Of a DNA stretch of 64,000 nt, positions 62,423 to 64,000 are shown piece after piece. Both the position numbers and the translations under genes were made by a program. The notes beneath the pieces are model-generated. The model saw only the letters and a program-made list of their open reading frames with translations, did no database searches and had not been told where the DNA came from. Numbering within the stretch: position 1 is the first letter of the stretch; every line of letters begins with the position of its first letter. Source of the DNA: Phymorhynchus buccinoides (Eukaryota > Mollusca > Gastropoda > Neogastropoda > Raphitomidae); contig CM065687.1 in the NCBI GenBank assembly GCA_017654935.2, positions 16,120,677-16,184,676 of the forward strand, read 5' to 3'.

Positions 62423-64000
62423 CTGTTTATTGAGGCTGGGCAGGACGTGGAGGGACACCTACCCAAACGTGTCTCTGCTATTCCTCCTGCTGCCATGCCT
62501 CTTCCTTCCTTCCTTCCTTCCCTTCTTTCTTCCTTCCTTCCTCCCTCCCCTCCTTCCTTCATTCCTTCAATCATCGTTCAGCTGTCTAGTGAGGCTGGTC
62601 AAAACGTGGAGGGACACCAACCCAAACATGTGCTGCCATGCCCCTTCCTTTCTTCCTCCCTTCCTTCCTTCCTTTTTTCCTTCCTTCCTTCCTCACTTCC
62701 TTCCATCATCATTCAGCTGTCTAGTGAGGCTGGGCAAAACGTGGAGGGACACCAACCCAAACGTGTCTGCGGTTCCTGCTGCTGCCCTGCCCCTTCCTTC
62801 TCCCATCCCTTCCTTCCTCTCTCCCTTCCTCCCTCCCTTCCTTCCTTCCTTCCTCCCTTCCTTCCTTCCTCACTTCCTTCCTCACTTCCTTCCTTCCATC
62901 ATCATTCAGCTGTTTAGTGAGGCTGGGCAGGACGTGGAGAGACACCAACCCAAACCTGCCTTCCTTCCTTCCCTTCCTCCTTTCTTTCTTTCCTCCATTC
63001 CTCCCTTCCTCCCTTCCTTCCTTCCTTCCTTCCTTCCTTCCCTCCCCTCACTTCCTTCCTTCTTTCCTTCCTTCCTTCCTCCCTTCCTTCCTCACTTCTT
63101 TCCATCGTCATTCAGCTGTTTAGTGAGGCTGGGCAGGATGTGGAGGGACACCAACCCAAACGTGTCTGCGATTCCTGCTGCTGCCATTCCCCTTCCTTCC
63201 TTCCCTTCTTCCTTCCTTCTTTCCTTCCTCCCTTCCTTCCTCCCTCCCTCCCTTCCTTCCTTCCTTCCTTCCTCCCTTCCTTCCTTCCTTCCTCCCTTCC
63301 TTCCTTCCTTTCTTCCTTCCTCCATTCCTTCCTTCCTTCCTCCCTTCCTTCCTCCCTTCCTTCCTCACTTCCTTCCACCATCGTTCAGCTGTCTAGTGAG
63401 GCTGGGCAAAACGTGGAGGGACACCAACCCAAACGTGTCTCTGCGATTCCTGCTGCTGCCATGCCTCTGCTTCCTTCCTCCCTCCCTTCCTTCCTCCCTT
63501 CCTTCCTTCCTCCCTCCCTTCCTTCCTCCCTTCTTTGCTTCCTTCATCACTTCCTTCCTTCATTCTTCCCTTCATTCCTCCCTTCCTTCCTCTTTTCCTT
63601 CCTTCCTCACTTCCTCCTCCTTCCTCCTCCCTCCCTTCCTCCTCCCTCCCTTCCTCCCTCCCTTCCTTCCTCCCTCACTCCCTTCCTCCCTCCCTCCCTC
63701 CCTTCCTTCTTTCCTTCCTTCCTCACTTCCTTCACATCATTCAGCTGTCCTGGGCAAAACGTGGAGGGACACCAACCCCTGTCTCTGCGATTTCTGCTGC
63801 TGCCCTGCCCCTTCCTTCCTTCCTTCCTCTTCCTTCCTTCCTTCCACCATCGTTCAGCTGTCTAGTGAGGCTGGGCAAAACATGGAGGGACACCAACCCG
63901 AACGTGTCTCTGCGATTTCTGCTGCTGCCCTGCCTCTGCTTCCTTCCTTCCTTCCTTCCTCACTTCCTTCCTTCCTTCCTCCCTCCTTCCTTCCTTCCCT
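62423..64000 (+). repeat. Array of at least 8 copies of a splice acceptor plus partial RING exon, spaced by (CCTT)n
   Basis: Units start after ...TTCAG at 62423, 62582, 62717, 62910, 63116, 63389, 63745 and 63858. Each has about 75 bp, CTGTCTAGTGAGGCTGGGCA AAACGTGGAGGGACACCAAC CCAAACGTGTCTCTGCGATT (C/T)CTGCTGCTGCC, and then TTCC/CCTT repeats of varying length that end in a new CATCATTCAG. Spliced from RING gene B exon 1 (GC|C) a unit reads A-CLVRLGKTWRDTNPNVSLRF LLLPCP, which fits the second half of a RING (Cys directly after FCRA; a CP motif at the end). The unit at 63745 has lost about 10 bases. The array continues past the window end, where an intact exon 2 may lie. Confidence 0.8.

Noticed and set aside
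62447..63865. Proline/Ser/Leu-rich frames of up to 241 codons (LPSFLPSFLP)
   Set aside because: These arise from (CCTT)n repeats. The conserved part of each unit makes better sense in another frame as a RING exon start.

Overview
This is animal nuclear DNA, probably from a mollusc and most likely a marine gastropod. Genes are split by GT-AG introns and include a TFIID subunit, a ciliary ARL6/BBS3 GTPase, RING-finger proteins and a C2H2 zinc-finger gene. Most of the rest is repeats: non-LTR retrotransposon fragments, tRNA-derived SINEs of a type I recognise from molluscs, many foldback MITEs, long minisatellites, and very long CA/CT/G runs. The phylum is inferred from repeat style only. One 500-base N gap lies at 22479-22978.

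Layout. (1) 222-12248, minus strand: five coding exons of TAF3, from the histone fold to a Lys-rich region; the C-terminal PHD finger would lie left of position 1. Its introns hold MITEs, a 57-bp minisatellite, a TTAA-type transposon and a tRNA-like repeat. (2) 13.3-17.3 kb: non-LTR retrotransposons, one nested inside another. (3) 18726-19301, plus strand: an intronless ARL6 coding region. (4) 19.3-32.8 kb: mostly repeats (MITEs, a hAT-like element, LINE fragments nested in one another, a U2 snRNA-like fragment) and one possible small minus-strand first exon at 26 kb. (5) 32.8-40.2 kb, plus strand: two near-identical 240-nt exons and a terminal exon with six C2H2 fingers, separated by a 3.8-kb, 46-bp minisatellite. 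(6) 40.2-53.1 kb: repeats only, including two further minisatellites and a foldback element split by a LINE. (7) 53216-58524, plus strand: a complete three-exon RING-finger gene (418 aa). (8) 60874-61142, plus strand: first exon of a second RING gene with the same intron position inside the RING, followed by a Tc1 fragment and an array of at least eight copies of what looks like the 5' part of its second exon, each with a splice acceptor.

The most striking theme is repeated tandem duplication of pieces of genes at exon boundaries. TAF3 exon 2 has three tandem 88-bp copies of its splice acceptor plus exon start. The zinc-finger gene has two symmetric 240-nt exons. The first RING gene has its last-exon tail duplicated. 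The second RING gene has about eight acceptor plus partial-exon copies embedded in CCTT repeats. The two RING genes also share paired perfect TGACGTCA sites just upstream of their start codons. All exon models come from reading splice signals, phase and protein similarity by eye; none is supported by transcripts here.
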